The notes: generated by a model not told the origin, from the sequence alone. Counted from the first letter of the stretch, positions 46,501-59,201 are shown. The stretch: DNA of 64,000 nt from Arthrinium phaeospermum (GCA_006503535.1 QYRS01000012.1:1240001-1304000), one strand, 5' to 3'. A program made the numbers and translations.

Positions 46501-49129
46501 CACGATGATGCTTCCCAGGTAGGCAGCTGTTGCCGGTTACATATTCCCAACGTGCTGGAGGAAAAATAAACGGCTGACTCCCTTCCATCTTCTCTCGCGT
46601 GGGCGGATTTACGATCTGGCGCCGCCCCTCGGTTCTTTCCTGATGGGCCCCTCGCCACGACGTGACCGTGTATCCATGGCGAGCGAGTCCGTACAAAGTG
46701 GTATCGAGGCAGGGGAGGGGGCATCTTTACCCGGACCCACCCCCGACCGTTGACGAGCAGAACAAAGCATATCATGTAGCTGAGGAGGCTCTGCCGTTGG
46801 GTCACTCTGAGGATGGGTCTGCGATATGCTTATATATATAGTTGCTGTTGCAGGGGCGAAATACTACTTGCCATGATGGGTACGATGAGGTTACTTTTCA
46901 CGAACAGCCGATCCTTGGCGAGTATAACATACTATACCAGCTGGCATAGCTTGAGTAATGTGTGCATACAAGGCGCAGATTTGTCGTTTCGAAGGCTGGT
47001 CTCACCTGCGACACCCTACAGCATCCCCAGCAACTCAACTGCGTTTGTTTACATGCCCATCGCTGGCATAGCATAACCCAAGGCGCCTCCGATAGTACCT
47101 CTGTCTTGTGTGAGAACATCGCCGGCCTACTCCAGGTTTGACTTTTCCCATTCCAAAAATAGACTGGGCTGTGGGCTGTGGGCTGGTCTTCTCATCCCTC
47201 TGTCCAAATCGCGGGATTAGCTACTTTAATTCATCAGCGTGGCATGGCGCATCCGGTCACTCCCCAAGGTGACACGGTATCTGGGCTTCAACGAGCAAAG
47301 AAGCGACGGCGTGCTTGTTTTACTGGTATGCAGGGCACCGCTTGCCACCTGCTTATGTGCGCAACATTTTTATTGAAGCCCCTTCTTCCGATCCCCTGGG
47401 TCTCGTTGGCAGGATGATGCATTTTTCTCTTGTATGTCATCTCCAGAGAGTCAGCGTGCCTCCTTATCAACCTATAGGATAACGTGACCGGCTAATGGGG
47501 CGCTGGTCTTCGTTACTTGCAGATACTCTGTAGACCGACAGTGGTAATGTGGCCAACTCTAGAAAATCGACCGAGGCATCGTCTTACCAACACACAACAC
47601 ATGTTTACCCTATCTCAAGCACAGGCACATCATTAGCGTCGACCCCTTTTTGGCTCGTCTGTCCGCACTACTGTTATTACGCCCTCGGCATGGTGCGCCA
47701 TGGACGCATTGGCACAGATGGCCGGCCGTCAGTGTCCAGGAGCGCAAGGGAGGGACCCCAAGTTTACACATGCCGTTTCATCAAGATCTGTCCCTGATCT
47801 CAAGCCGTCCCTCATGAACGGCTGCTTAAAGCGAACCTCATTAGGAGCCAGCTACTGCAGGTAAATTGAAGCGCCGACTGGTATCTAGAGCTGTTAACGG
47901 GGCGATACCGATGTCAGTTGAGACAGAAACACTTCCTACTCCCGTTACATGAATTGGGGGACTCACTCATGGCAGGTTCAACAGATGAACACGAAGAAGA
48001 AGAGGGGAGGCCTAGAGAGAGCATCGATTGCTGCATCGTGCTGCCTACGATGGAAGGGAAAGCTCCGAAAAGACGCCGCTGCGCTCTGTATAGGGATTCT
48101 GTTCATCGAGTGGCCTTGTGCTATGCATACCGCCTTGCGAGTGAGCTCCTTTCCATTCGGAAATCCGCACACGTGTATGTCAGGCGGCTCTTATATAGGC
48201 AAGTACGTACGCACACGAGCCTTTGATCAGGGTCGCATTCCTCACATCAAGGCAGCACAGAGTATGGCCCAAGGTGTTCAGCCTGGGCGTCCTCACATAT
48301 GCCTCTTTCGCGCCTCTCTGACACTGACCTGGGATTGCCGCACGAACTCCAGATATTTGCGCACACCCCCTATTTGACTTGACCTTGCCGAACAACCATC
48401 GGAGAGGAGCAGGCAGACTCGCATCTCCCGAAAGTCATAAGACGGCACACAACGCATCTCGTCTTGTCTATTTAACTTCGCCAGAGGTGCCTCGAGGGGA
48501 GCAGGTATGCATCTGAGTGATGTCCTGAGAGGAAACATGCCCGTCCACTGTAGACAGGTAGGTTTGCACATTTTGGTTACCACTCATAGACACTCTCTTC
48601 CGATGTACATAGAATAGACCGAAGTCGCAATTACATCATCATGAACCTAATTAGCGATCTTCTATCATGGATGCCCTTATACCATTACTTATGTGGGTTG
48701 CCCTCGCTACTACCCAGGGCAGCCAGTTCTGCAACGAAAAGCTAGAGATCCCACGCGGTTCAAGCATAGCACAGCACACAGCCTCATCACAGCGAATCCA
48801 CCGAGTCAAGTTCATATACCCAGAGGTCAACTCTCAGAATTCTAGCCTTCAAACGCAATCATACTCGCAGCGCCATTATTATGTAGGAAGAATTACGATC
48901 GCCATGCCAGCTTTAAGCTTGGCAGAGGCGATCCCATACAGAAGAAGAAGAAAAACCAGCCGCGCAATATTACAAGAACCCCCTTTTACCCCAGCTCTTG
49001 CAGTTTAGAAAAACACAAATAAAATACCGCCTGAATGCTGCTGTTGCTGTTTCAAGTAGTCAAATTGTCATAGCTGGGCGTACCCAAGCCTCCTGATACC
49101 CCCGACATGGTCTTCCCTCTTGGTAGACT
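43531..49129. other. 5.6-kb gene-poor region
   Basis: This separates two minus-strand genes. It contains the hydrolase promoter and a TGGGCGTT repeat at 44874-44900. A 113-codon ORF at 48667-49008 starts with a signal-peptide-like stretch but has no other support. Other ORFs appear random. Confidence 0.45.
44874..44900. repeat. octamer repeat (TGGGCGTT)n
   Basis: Three full head-to-tail units of TGGGCGTT and a partial fourth, in a gene-free region. Confidence 0.85.
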
Positions 49130-50324
49130 TTACGTAAAACAAATCTTTTCATCATTCGCTCCTCGTTTCCGCCGGCGGCGCTCATTGTTGCCCCGACACC
49201 GTCTTCTTCCCCCTCCGACGGTGAAGTACAGGGCGAGGGCGATGGCGATAATGATGAGGATGAGCACCACGACGAGCAGGCAGTACCACTTCCACTTTCT
49301 TCGGTTGCGAGCGCTGTTTTGCGCCTTATACACATGAGCGTTGCCCTCGTCGATGTGCTTGGTCGTGTCTTCGGCGTTGTTCACGGCGGTTTGCACGGGG
49401 ATCTCCTGCTGCTCGACAAGCACCGCCAGGTCCTGGAACATCTCCGCAAGCTCCATAATGGTCTGCTCGATGCGCTGCAGCTCGTTGTGACGTGCGCGCA
49501 CGTTGCCCAGCACTGACGTCGCCTGGCCCGTACGGTTGGTGCGGAGCTGAGGAAAGTTAGTTAAGTCACGTTGTTGGTAATTCCTCCCGGATAGGCTTAA
49601 GCAGCACTTACAGCTGTCTGGAAAACACCCTCGTTGCCCCAGTCGGTGTTGGCCGCATCCTGCACTTCTTGCTCTGTGGCATTGGGGTTGACGATGCGGT
49701 ATTGACGGGCGATTTGATCACGGTAGCGCTGGCGGTAGGCGTTCTCGGCATCTTGGTATGCATGAAGCTCGTTCTGGAAGTTGTTCTTGATGGTGTTGAC
49801 TTGGTTGTCCTTGGTCGACTTGCTGCCGTCCTGGGTGTTGGCGGCATCCTGGGCCAAGAACTTCAGCTGGTCGCGGATACCCTGGATGAGAGCACGGGTC
49901 TCGACGGTAAGGCGCTCCACCTGCTGCGCCGACAGGCCATTGTCGGCCTCGTCCAGGGCGCGCGCGTGCATCGACGAAATGGCCTGGACATTCTTCTGGA
50001 AGGATTGGAGCTCATTGCGCAGGTGGCCGACGCGCTGCAGGAAGTCGCCTTGGGACATAGTCGGCGGTGTTGTGGTTTGTGCGCCGCCATAGCTGTTCAT
50101 CTCGTAATCCTGCAAGCAAGTAACAAGTCATCGTTAGCCATGGCCATCTCTCAAACCGGACCCGTTCCATTTGCCGCATTCGAAGGACGTGATGAATTAT
50201 CGCATTGGCGCATCGAACTGGCCCCCCGTGAAAAGGAAGTTGGCGTTTTGGCTTAGCTTACCTGTTGACCACCATAGCCCTGCTCGGCAGCCGGAACACT
50301 CGAGTAGGGATTGCCGTAAGACAT
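49130..50324 (-). CDS. SSO1: plasma-membrane t-SNARE, syntaxin/Sso1 type
   Basis: Three exons, 50324-50262, 50109-49612, 49546-49130 (325 aa); all introns GT-AG with closed phases. The N-terminal part is a short Tyr/Gly-rich head (MSYGNPYSSVPAAEQGYGGQQ) and a three-helix Habc domain (GHLRNELQSFQKNVQAI, then TRALIQGIRDQLKFL). The SNARE motif is in exon 3: RHNELQRIEQTIMELAEMF with the zero-layer Gln in the following QDL, then QTAVNNAEDTTKHIDEG. A Lys/Arg/Trp-rich juxtamembrane stretch (RNRRKWKWYC) leads into one hydrophobic anchor (LLVVVLILIIIAIALALYF). It should pair with Sec9 and Snc to fuse secretory vesicles at the hyphal tip. Unusually, about 28 residues follow the anchor and they are very Arg-rich. 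The N-terminal exon (21 aa) is typical of fungal Sso genes. Confidence 0.9.
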
Positions 50325-52475
50325 GACGGGCTAAAATTGATGACTGAGTCGGAATCGATGGTTGGGCCCGTACAACAAATGCAATATTGTTGATGGAGGA
50401 ATTGAAGAGGGAATGGTTCGCTGGCCCGTCGAACGACCTTGGTTGGCGGTGTTGTTGTTGGTGGAGCAAAAAGATCAAATGGCAATCTCCCAGGCTGGTT
50501 CTTGCTTGAAAGGCGGCGGATCCGGGGCGGTTGGTTGGATTGGGCTTAGTAGTGTCGTAGTGTCGTTGGTAACGAAGTAACTTAACCCAGCGCCCTCCAG
50601 ATTAAGTAAATTGGGATGATACAGGACTGGACTGGGGAGGGTCTCCTCTCCTGGGCCAAAAAATGACGTCTTTATTTCTCGTCCTGCTTTTCTTTCGCAA
50701 TGCGACCAGACGAAAATCCGATCCGGGTATCTATCGATCAATCTGAAACAGAGCGGTTGGGTTTGGCCTGGGTGGGTAACAAAGAGACAGACGACAGGAA
50801 AAGCGAGAAACAGGAAACGAAACAAAATGTTTAAACAGTCAGGAGTTGGGGAGGCTCGGGATTTATTATGTCTCCAATGCTCCAAGCACAGGAGTCGTCG
50901 TACAGCTTATTACATGTGTAGACCCGTATGTAGGTTGCCTGCATAAGTATTGGTATATATTAGGTACCTTTGCCCGGTGCATTGGGTGGGCAGATACCTT
51001 TTTTTGATCGACTGTCAGCTGTAAGCAGCATGGATCAGCTTAAAGGATGGAGGCTTAGATGGATCAAGGGCAAAAACTTCGCATCACTGATGCGAACACC
51101 GCTCCAGTCTGCCAGTGTTCCTCCGCGCCAATATGAATCAATGTAAGGGTTCAACAGCACTGATGGGCCCATATGGGCACCACAGATACAGTGGAGCCAC
51201 TGAGGGAGTCCTTAGCCGAAAGCGAAGCTTAGCTGCATGTGCTGCTCCCGGCGCCGCCACACCAGTACCACAACCCCCGTCCATCAGATATCTAAAATAA
51301 GCACAGCCCGCTCATCTACAGCACGATCTAGCCCACGGTTACATGTAAGTAGTTTAGTGCTTCCTCAAGGGCAAATGGCGAATGGCCTGCGTCGTCAGTC
51401 CGAGAGGCTGTGCGTGCTTGGTTGCTTGATGCTCGTCGCCTCCTCAGCTTCTATCACCATTTGCCTAAATCAATTCAGTGTGTGTGTATTGCTTGGCTCC
51501 CCTCGGGGCGAAAAGATAACATGAGCCCCCTTAGACATTACATGAATAAGGTAATGTAGCAGGCAACTGCATAATTTCACACACTCTTAAATCTCCAGTC
51601 TTTCTGCTCCAGAAGTTGGTAGGCTCCAGTATTGAACGAGGAACCCATCGCCTAAGGCCACCTGCCTGCATACTATTAGGCTAGCGCCCTTTCCCGACGT
51701 ACGGCTCCTGTTCGACCTTGGCAGAAACCCTTCGAGAATCGTACGCCCGGGTAAGACGAGTATTACGAGATTCTACGGATAAATACTCACCGTCTGTGGT
51801 GACGCAACCCGCTGTGAAGTCACATGAGATAGAAAGCATCGTATTATCTAGAAGTGGAATTCAACGGCCGGCACGATCGCGAAGCTTCTCCTCGCCTTTG
51901 CGTAGTCAATCACCTACTTAATTGGCAACCTCTTACATGTAGGTATGAATTTAAGCCTACTATTGTCTCTCTCCCTTTCTGGGTCGAGAATTATACCTAG
52001 ACCCTGACATACAGCCTTGAATCGGGCCAATGAGGACCTCGTTTGCGTCTTTGACCCAGTCTGCGCCAGAGGTCTTAAATGGTGAAGAAATGAATTCGTG
52101 ATTACAGGTTCGCTACTGCTTTCTATATGCTGGGAGAACGGGCTGTACCTGGTGCTGTTGCCAATAATTGGCGTATAATCTGCTCTTCCCCTTGACACAG
52201 GGGCTTTTGCGAGTGCATCCACCATCTTTGATACACCCCTCAGCAGCAAGCCCAGCATGAGAGATATAATCATATCCCATATCGGCGCAGAAATTGTGCG
52301 ATCCGTTACTGGACGTTATGCCGGTACCCTCCTCGCAGCCCCTGTTTATGTTGTTCATTCCCTTTTGCAAAGATATGAATGGTTCCGCCACGAAATTCAG
52401 CATAGCCCAGCAAACCATATCTTCGTGTGAGAAAGACGGCCCTCATTCTTGTCCAAATCGTGAAGATCGTTTTAC
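50325..52475. other. 2.2-kb intergenic region
   Basis: Between two minus-strand genes; it holds the syntaxin promoter and the IMP4 3' end. No gene, repeat or RNA was recognised. Confidence 0.5.
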
Positions 52476-53847
52476 TCAGAGGTAATCCTTCTTGCGACCT
52501 GTTCGTGTATACTGGCTCAGATGCCACTCGACATCAGCATCCTTATTGTCGAGCAATCCGTTGCGGATCTCAAAGATCCTCATCGTCATACGCGGACCTT
52601 TTCGTTGCCCAAAATTAGCTATTGTTCCACCTGTTTGATTCGTGTTGAGAGGAATAAACCCCCAGGAAGTTTACAAATCGTGGTTCGGAAGGAAGGAAAT
52701 TTGGAAGGGAAATCTTGTTTCGAGGTACTTACCAACTTCACTCAACTCCACACTGTCGTATCCTGTCTTGACAAAGACGTGGTGCCTGATCTCAATGGAG
52801 TCATTGATGTTCACAAATGTCACAACTCTCGACCCGAGTTTTGTTTGACTCGTCAATGGTTCTCGTGGAGGAAACAGGTTCTTGAGCACTCTGCATACCC
52901 TGCGGCCCAGTTTGGTCGAGAAGCCCTCGAACAGAATATGAGGATAGCTTTCGCTCCTGTCGAAGAGTTAGCAGGCGGGCCAGCGAAGAAAGATACAGCA
53001 ACGCGCAGTATCAATCGGAAGAGGACTTACACTGTACCACGGATGCTACCTGGGATATCATGACGCTACATTAAACGATTTAGCAGGTGGTCTATTTTCT
53101 TCCTACTAGACAGCTCGGAATTATTGAAGGGGAGGTACATACCAGTACGACATTGTGGAGACTGAAGCTCACTGTAGGACCCCAGGGAAGATGTGATATA
53201 GTAAGAGCTGTCGGAACACCACGCCTGTTGTCATCATGTGAGCATTGGTATTCTTTCAAAGGTAGACGTAGAGCAGTACTGACTTCTCATGTAGCAGGAC
53301 AATGTCAGAAAGACCGGCAGACTGTGTGCTGCGAACCAAGTCTGGCAAGATGACGTTTCCACGGTTCAGTCGTACAGCCGTAGGGAAGAGTAGCCTCATT
53401 TCTTTGGCGAAAGCTGAAAGGCGCGCAGAAGGGTCGCGCGATGTAGTCTATCCGCACCGTCACTGTTAGCCAAGACCGTCTCACAGGCTCCCCGAGTTGA
53501 GATTGCGACGACTTACGACCAAGATTCGAGGCTCCACGATACCTTCGAGTTGGCTGTACTCGTCGTCAAGATCTAATTCCTCGTCGACGGTTCTATCGGG
53601 ACGTGACTCGTCGTATACAAAGTCCTTTCGCAGCTGCTTGTCGTTCGAAATATTGGGATCTGACAACGGCTTGCCTGTAGCAAGCGACTGTCGAAGCTTG
53701 GCACGCTTCTCCGAGATCTCGGCATCTCGTAACGTTAACGCTTTTCGGTAGAGGTAGTCGCGCCCTATAGAAGGTCTCTGTTAGTGATTGCCTCGCGAGA
53801 AGCCGAACCCGAAAACGCTTACTTTGGCGGGCTTGTCTGCGAATCAT
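52476..53847 (-). CDS. IMP4: U3 snoRNP protein IMP4 (Brix domain)
   Basis: Seven exons on the minus strand: 53847-53823, 53764-53517, 53447-53284, 53224-53143, 53065-53031, 52956-52733, 52597-52476 (299 aa; yeast and human are about 290). Every junction is GT-AG and in phase. The N-terminus [18 protein letters not shown] is the IMP4 hallmark, followed by an acidic linker (DDEYSQLEG) and the Brix domain from [15 protein letters not shown] to the C-terminus. Typical Brix segments are [43 protein letters not shown] [12 protein letters not shown], and the sheet [17 protein letters not shown]. The last exon reads EIRNGLLDN and ends in [11 protein letters not shown]. Imp4 with Mpp10 and Imp3 pairs U3 snoRNA with pre-rRNA during 18S processing in the nucleolus. 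It is divergent from UPF1 across 713 bp. Confidence 0.95.
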
Positions 53848-54560
53848 GGCTGCGGTAAGGCTTCGTCTGCGCGACCCAGACCAATGATAGTGGCGTCAAG
53901 GTAGGTCCAGGGAGGATTTAGGCGGTAGATGTTGGCGTGCAATGCAGTATCTCGGACTCGGTGTTTTGCGACAGCGGCCGTCAAGAACATTTGCTTTCAA
54001 AAGCTACAGCGGCCCCTCTAAAAAGTTCAGAGGCAGCTTAGTCTTATCGCTTATCGCTGATAATCCAGAGCAGGCAGACCCACAACAGCCCACCTCAACC
54101 TCGCCGCACTTTTGGGGACGAGCCTTCACTCTGGGTTTTGGGGGGTACAGTCTAGCATTGAATGAACCAATTGATGTGGATGTGGGCTTTTCCCCCCAGG
54201 TTTAAAACTCCATCGCTAACAACAAAATAATCGCCGTTGAATCACCTGCGAATGGGCGATTCCTGTGCCGGGCAACCTCTTTTCCTTGCGACGAGCGCCT
54301 CGATGATGTGACCCGTTCCTCTTCCGTGTCCCATTCATCAACTTCCGCATTCATCCGCCCACTTATCCCTCCCGCCGATCCAGGCTCGAACTGAACCAAA
54401 GGGAAATCCAAATTATTGACTAAGTGAGTGGCATGCTCTTGTACATGTTTGGCTTTTTTTATCCTCTCCCTTTTGTGCCAGCGCCATACTCTTCGCTTGG
54501 CCTCTTGGCCTCTTCGCTTTTCTTCCTGCCCAGTTTGTTTGCATTTGTCGCATCGCAAGC
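53848..54560. promoter_or_regulatory. shared divergent promoter of IMP4 and UPF1
   Basis: A 713-bp head-to-head intergenic region between two housekeeping RNA-processing genes. It contains a GATA-type motif cluster at 54044-54063 and, on the UPF1 side, a T/C-rich stretch typical of fungal transcription starts. Shared regulation is inference. Confidence 0.5.
54044..54063. promoter_or_regulatory. clustered GATA-type sites, including an inverted repeat
   Basis: TTATC at 54044-54048 and 54051-54055, and GATAA at 54059-54063. The last two form a perfect inverted repeat TTATC-GCT-GATAA. Fungal GATA factors bind such cores; binding here is unproven. Confidence 0.4.
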
Positions 54561-54699
54561 ATGGCTACTAATCTACAAGCACAGCGCAACGCTCCAGCCA
54601 AGGCTCGCAAAGCGAGGTCAGCAAAAGCTCCCACCTCAACCCCGGCCAGCTTCTCCGCGGCCATGGAGGGCGCCTTTACCCATGTCGGCAACCACTTAA
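54433..54699 (+). other. upstream ORF overlapping the UPF1 start codon
   Basis: An 88-codon ORF begins at ATG 54433 (second ATG in frame at 54445) and ends at 54699, out of frame with UPF1, whose ATG is at 54561. If the transcript starts before 54433, ribosomes entering this ORF would bypass the UPF1 start. If it starts in the following T/C-rich stretch, the ORF is not transcribed. Confidence 0.4.
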
Positions 54700-57600
54700 T
54701 CTCCGACTCTGCTGCCGCCATAAACGCCGGCGACGATGATCTTTCCACGTTAGACCCCGACGAGAGCTTGTTGTACGGAAAGCTTGGTGGTCGCAACCCA
54801 GCGAGAAACGCGCGCCGCCGCACCGATGACGACGACAATGAGACCGAAGCCGCATTCGAGGACGACGATAACGAGAGCATGGCAAGCGCTGCTGTTGGGG
54901 CCATGAAGGGCCTCAACCTCAAGAACACCCCCGAAGAAGAGAAGAAGCTGCCTGATCATGCCTGCGCGTATGTATATAATTGCCCATGGTCACTACGGAC
55001 ACCTAACACCACATTTACTAACGACTTTGAAGTTACTGCGGCATCCACGCTCCCGGCTCTGTTGTCAAGTGTCTTGCATGCAGCAAGTGGTTCTGTAGTG
55101 CACGCGGCAATGCCAGCTCCTCTCACATTGTCAACCATCTAGTCAGAGCTCGCCATAAAGAAGTACAGCTTCACCCCCAGTCCACCCTCGGCGACACCAT
55201 TCTCGAATGCTACAACTGCGGCACAAAGAACGTCTTCCTCCTCGGTTTCATTCCTGCCAAGTCGGATACCGTCGTCGTGCTTCTGTGCCGCCAGCCATGT
55301 GGCGCCGCTCCATCGTCCAAGGACATGAGCTGGGATATCTCTAGATGGCAACCTCTGATCGAAGACCGCGGTTTTCTGTCGTGGCTCGTAGCTCCTCCCA
55401 GTGATACCGAGCAACTTCGAGCTAGACACTTGACACCTCCCATGATTGCGAAGCTCGAGGAAATGTGGAAGGATAACACCAACGCCACAGTGGCCGACCT
55501 CGAAAAGGCGGCCAGCGTCGACGACGAACCGCACCCGGTGCTGCTGAAATACGAGGATCCCTACCAATATCAGAACATCTTCGGCCCCCTCGTCAAGATG
55601 GAATCCGACTACGACAAGAAGCTCAAGGAAGCCCAGTCGGAGGACGGTCTGGTCGTTCGCTGGGATATTGGTCTCAACTACAAGCATACGGCGAGCTTCA
55701 CCTTTCCCAAGCTCGAATCAGGTGACGTTAAGCTCGCTGTTGGCGACGAGATGCGTCTCAAGTACAAGGGAGAGTTGCGCCCAGGCTGGGAAGGCGTTGG
55801 CTACGTGATTAAAATCCCCAACAGCCAAAACGACGAGGTCACCCTGGAATTGCGCAAAACTGGTAACGACAAATCTGTACCGACGGAATGCACGCATAAC
55901 TTCTCGGCCGATTACGTCTGGAAGGCGACTTCGTACGATCGTATGCAAGCCGCTATGAAGACCTTCGCTGTCGATGACATGAGTGTATCAGGCTACATCT
56001 TCCACAAGCTGTTGGGTCACGAAGTTGCCGTTGCTCCCATGAAGGCCAACCTACCTAAGAAGTTCAGTGTTCCCGGCCTTCCAGAACTGAACGGCAGCCA
56101 GATCAACGCTATTAAGAACGTCCTCTCCACCCCGCTTAGTCTCATTCAAGGCCCTCCAGGAACCGGCAAGACGGTCACATCCGCGACTATTATTTATCAT
56201 CTTGCCAAGATGAACAACGGCCAGGTTCTGGTGTGTGCGCCTTCTAACGTTGCTGTCGACCAACTTTGCGAGCGCATCAACCTCACCGGTCTTAAGGTTG
56301 TTCGCCTTACGGCCAAATCACGCGAAGATGTAGAGTCATCGGTTAGCTTCCTGGCTCTGCACGAGCAGGTGCGCATGCTTGACAGCAACCCTGAGTTGAT
56401 GAAGTTCACCCAACTCAAGAACGAAGCAAACGAACTGTCAAGCCAAGATGAAAAGAAGTTCAAGCAGCTTACTCGGGCGGCCGAACGGGAAATCCTAAGC
56501 AACGCTGATGTTGTTTGTTGCACATGCGTTGGTGCTGGAGATCCTCGACTGGCAAAGATGAAATTCCGCAATGTTCTGATTGATGAATCGACCCAATCTG
56601 CCGAGCCGGAGTGTATGATTCCTCTGGTTTTGGGATGCAAGCAGGTCGTGCTCGTGGGAGACCACAAGCAGCTCGGACCTGTAATCATGAACAAGAAGGC
56701 CGCCAAGGCCGGTTTGAACCAATCGCTGTTCGAGCGACTGGTCCGAATTGGATTCACACCCATCCGCCTGAACATCCAGTATCGTATGCATCCTTGCCTG
56801 TCCAAGTTCCCATCCAACATGTTTTATGAAGGATCTCTCCAGAACGGTGTTTCTGCGCCAAACAGAATCCGCAAGGATGTCGATTTCCCGTGGCCTGTGG
56901 CCGAGTCTCCTATGATGTTCTGGTGCAATCTTGGAAACGAGGAGATTTCCGCATCCGGCACCTCTTACCTCAACCGGACGGAAGCCTCCAACGTCGAGAA
57001 GATTGTCACTCGCTTTTTCAAAGCTGGCGTCCGACCCGGAGACATTGGTGTGATTACCCCATACGAAGGTCAGCGAAGCTACATTGTGAACACCATGCAG
57101 AACACGGGCACTTTCAAGAAGGAATCCTACAAGGAAGTTGAAGTGGCTTCTGTCGATGCCTTCCAGGGTCGAGAAAAGGACTTCATTGTCTTGTCTTGTG
57201 TGCGCTCCAACGACAACCAAGGCATTGGTTTCTTATCTGATCCACGCCGTCTGAACGTCGCTCTGACCCGAGCCAAATACGGTCTGGTCATCATTGGAAA
57301 CCCAAAGGTCTTGGCCAAACATGATCTCTGGCATCACCTGCTTGTGCATTTCAAGGAGCAGAAGTGCCTGGTCGAGGGTCCTTTGACGAACCTGCAGACG
57401 TCCCTGATGCAGTTCGGACGGCCCAAGAACACCTTCCGCCAGAGACCTCACCAAATGTCCTACATTTCCAGTGGTAGTGGCTATCCCAACGGCGGCCGAA
57501 ACGGCGGCTTCAATGGCCCCTCACCAAGCCACGAGTTTGATTCAAACTCCATGATGTCTTACATCCCCGATGACGTCTCAAGTCTTCACAGCTCGGCCTT

Positions 57601-58021
57601 GGGTGGTGCTGGCATTGGCAACACGGCCTTCCCGCCAATGTTTGCACACTTCAACGCTGAGCAGTGGCCTGGCCTGCCCGGATTCAACTCATCCTCTGGT
57701 CGGGTCAGTGGCAAGCGTGGCGGTCGTGGAACCGAGAGTGTTGCCGGTGAAAGCGTTGCGACGTCCGAGTACACAGACACGACTTCGAGCATCATTGGTG
57801 GTAAGGGTGTTGGCCAGGGCGGCGCCAGCCTCGGAGCTGGTTTGCCAGACGTACTTCGGTCTCGACCCACTTCCTACACCCACTCGGATCGGTTGAAGCA
57901 GTATGTTGAGAGCTCCGGAGGTCGACCTGGTTACACCAACGGGTTCGGACGTCGCTATGACGACGACGAGAAGAGCATCAGCACAGCTTTTGCTAGTCAG
58001 ATTGGCGGTGGCTTTGATTGA
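54561..58021 (+). CDS. UPF1: ATP-dependent RNA helicase UPF1/NAM7 (nonsense-mediated decay)
   Basis: Two exons, 54561-54967 and 55033-58021 (1131 aa). The 65-nt intron (GTATGT, ACTAAC branch, AAG) interrupts the Ala codon just before the first CH-domain cysteines. The N-terminus is acidic and disordered. The CH (Cys/His-rich) zinc domain starts near residue 133 ([33 protein letters not shown]) and would bind UPF2. The stalk/1B region follows. The SF1 helicase core shows Walker A GPPGTGKT at 509-516, motif Ia [11 protein letters not shown], motif [13 protein letters not shown] (Asp653), motif [11 protein letters not shown], motif IV QYRMHP, motif [12 protein letters not shown] and motif [12 protein letters not shown]. 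The C-terminal tail is Gly/Ser-rich with SQ/TQ-poor low complexity. The protein recognises premature termination and triggers mRNA decay in the cytoplasm. Length and all motifs fit a functional enzyme. Confidence 0.97.
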
Positions 58022-59201
58022 GTTGAACCTCTACAGTGACAGACGACTCTGCAATCATCACAATTCCTCAACACAGCGAGGCCGACATTAAGCCGACATT
58101 CCGGGCCGCACCTATACAGCGTTCTTCGGTATTGTTCAATACCCGATCCCAAACAGATTTGGAAACGGAGATCTTAAGATCTAGGGCCGGTGAAACCTAC
58201 GCAGCTCAAAGCCACAAAGTGGTTCAATCACATGACCGATGCAGAAGGTGAAAGGTTCTCAATACTTCGCCCATCAAGGATGAAAGGACTCGGGACCAGG
58301 CGGTTCGTGATGTTACCCCCTAGCTGACTAGGCCAACCCCTTGGGATGTCTTAGAGCTGCATGCAATTCAGTTGGGGGTAAACCGGCGCTCCGCTATGGG
58401 TTGCCCTGCAGAACACCCAGGGCGGTCATTCTTAGACATCATTATTATGTGATAGATAGTATGATTGTGCCAGGACTCCTCATGAGAGCCCTCAAAAGGT
58501 CTGAGGACTCATGGCAGCGGTTGATGAAGTGGGAGATGCTTCAGAAGCATGATGACTCAAGGCGGGTCCAATGCCCCTTTTTGCTTCTGGCCTTCACGTT
58601 GTTGATTTGGTCATTCACCAGGGAAGAACGGCAGGCACCTATCTGCCGACATTCACATTCGTTAATACACACTCATTTGCATGATATGAAATTGAGTTCT
58701 TCTGTGATTTGTAAACCAAGCTTGATATAATGATCGTGTAGGAGGGATGCTACGTAGGTAATGTGCACTTTTTCCGGCGCGATTTTACAAAACCCGACTT
58801 CGAGGTATTGCGTCAGGCAATGTACCTAAATGACGTGTGCAGCCAAGCCGGAGGGACCATACATTACTGCGACCAACATACTTACCCCTTACACCGACCC
58901 TCATATACAGTGGCAGGGGTAACGAATGTGAAAGATCCAGAGTGCCGGGAATATGGGTCAGCATCTCAACCATACATATGCACTGCCATTGGCTTTTGTT
59001 TTTGTCCTCGAGTTGATTTCTTCGCATCGAGGGCTATCTACGTTCATTTCAGAGTACTTGACCGAAGAACTGGACATCAGTGTTATTATACCGCCTCTTT
59101 ACTTATTACTTCCAATGCCCGTTAGATAGCGACACCTTGTAGATTCCTACTGCCACTCGCTTTTGGTTTACACAGCGAAAGGCTTTGGGCATTCTCCCAA
59201 A
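58022..59201. other. intergenic region between UPF1 and the amidase gene
   Basis: This holds the UPF1 3' untranslated region and the amidase promoter. Two ORFs of 120-130 codons have no domain or coding composition. Nothing else was recognised. Confidence 0.5.

Noticed and set aside
48667..49008. 113-codon ORF with a signal-peptide-like start
   Set aside because: The region after the leader looks random and has only one Cys; no splice or family support.
29387..49129. Degraded transposon explanation for the gene-poor tract
   Set aside because: No terminal repeats, transposase or reverse-transcriptase remnants and no AT-rich RIP signature were seen.
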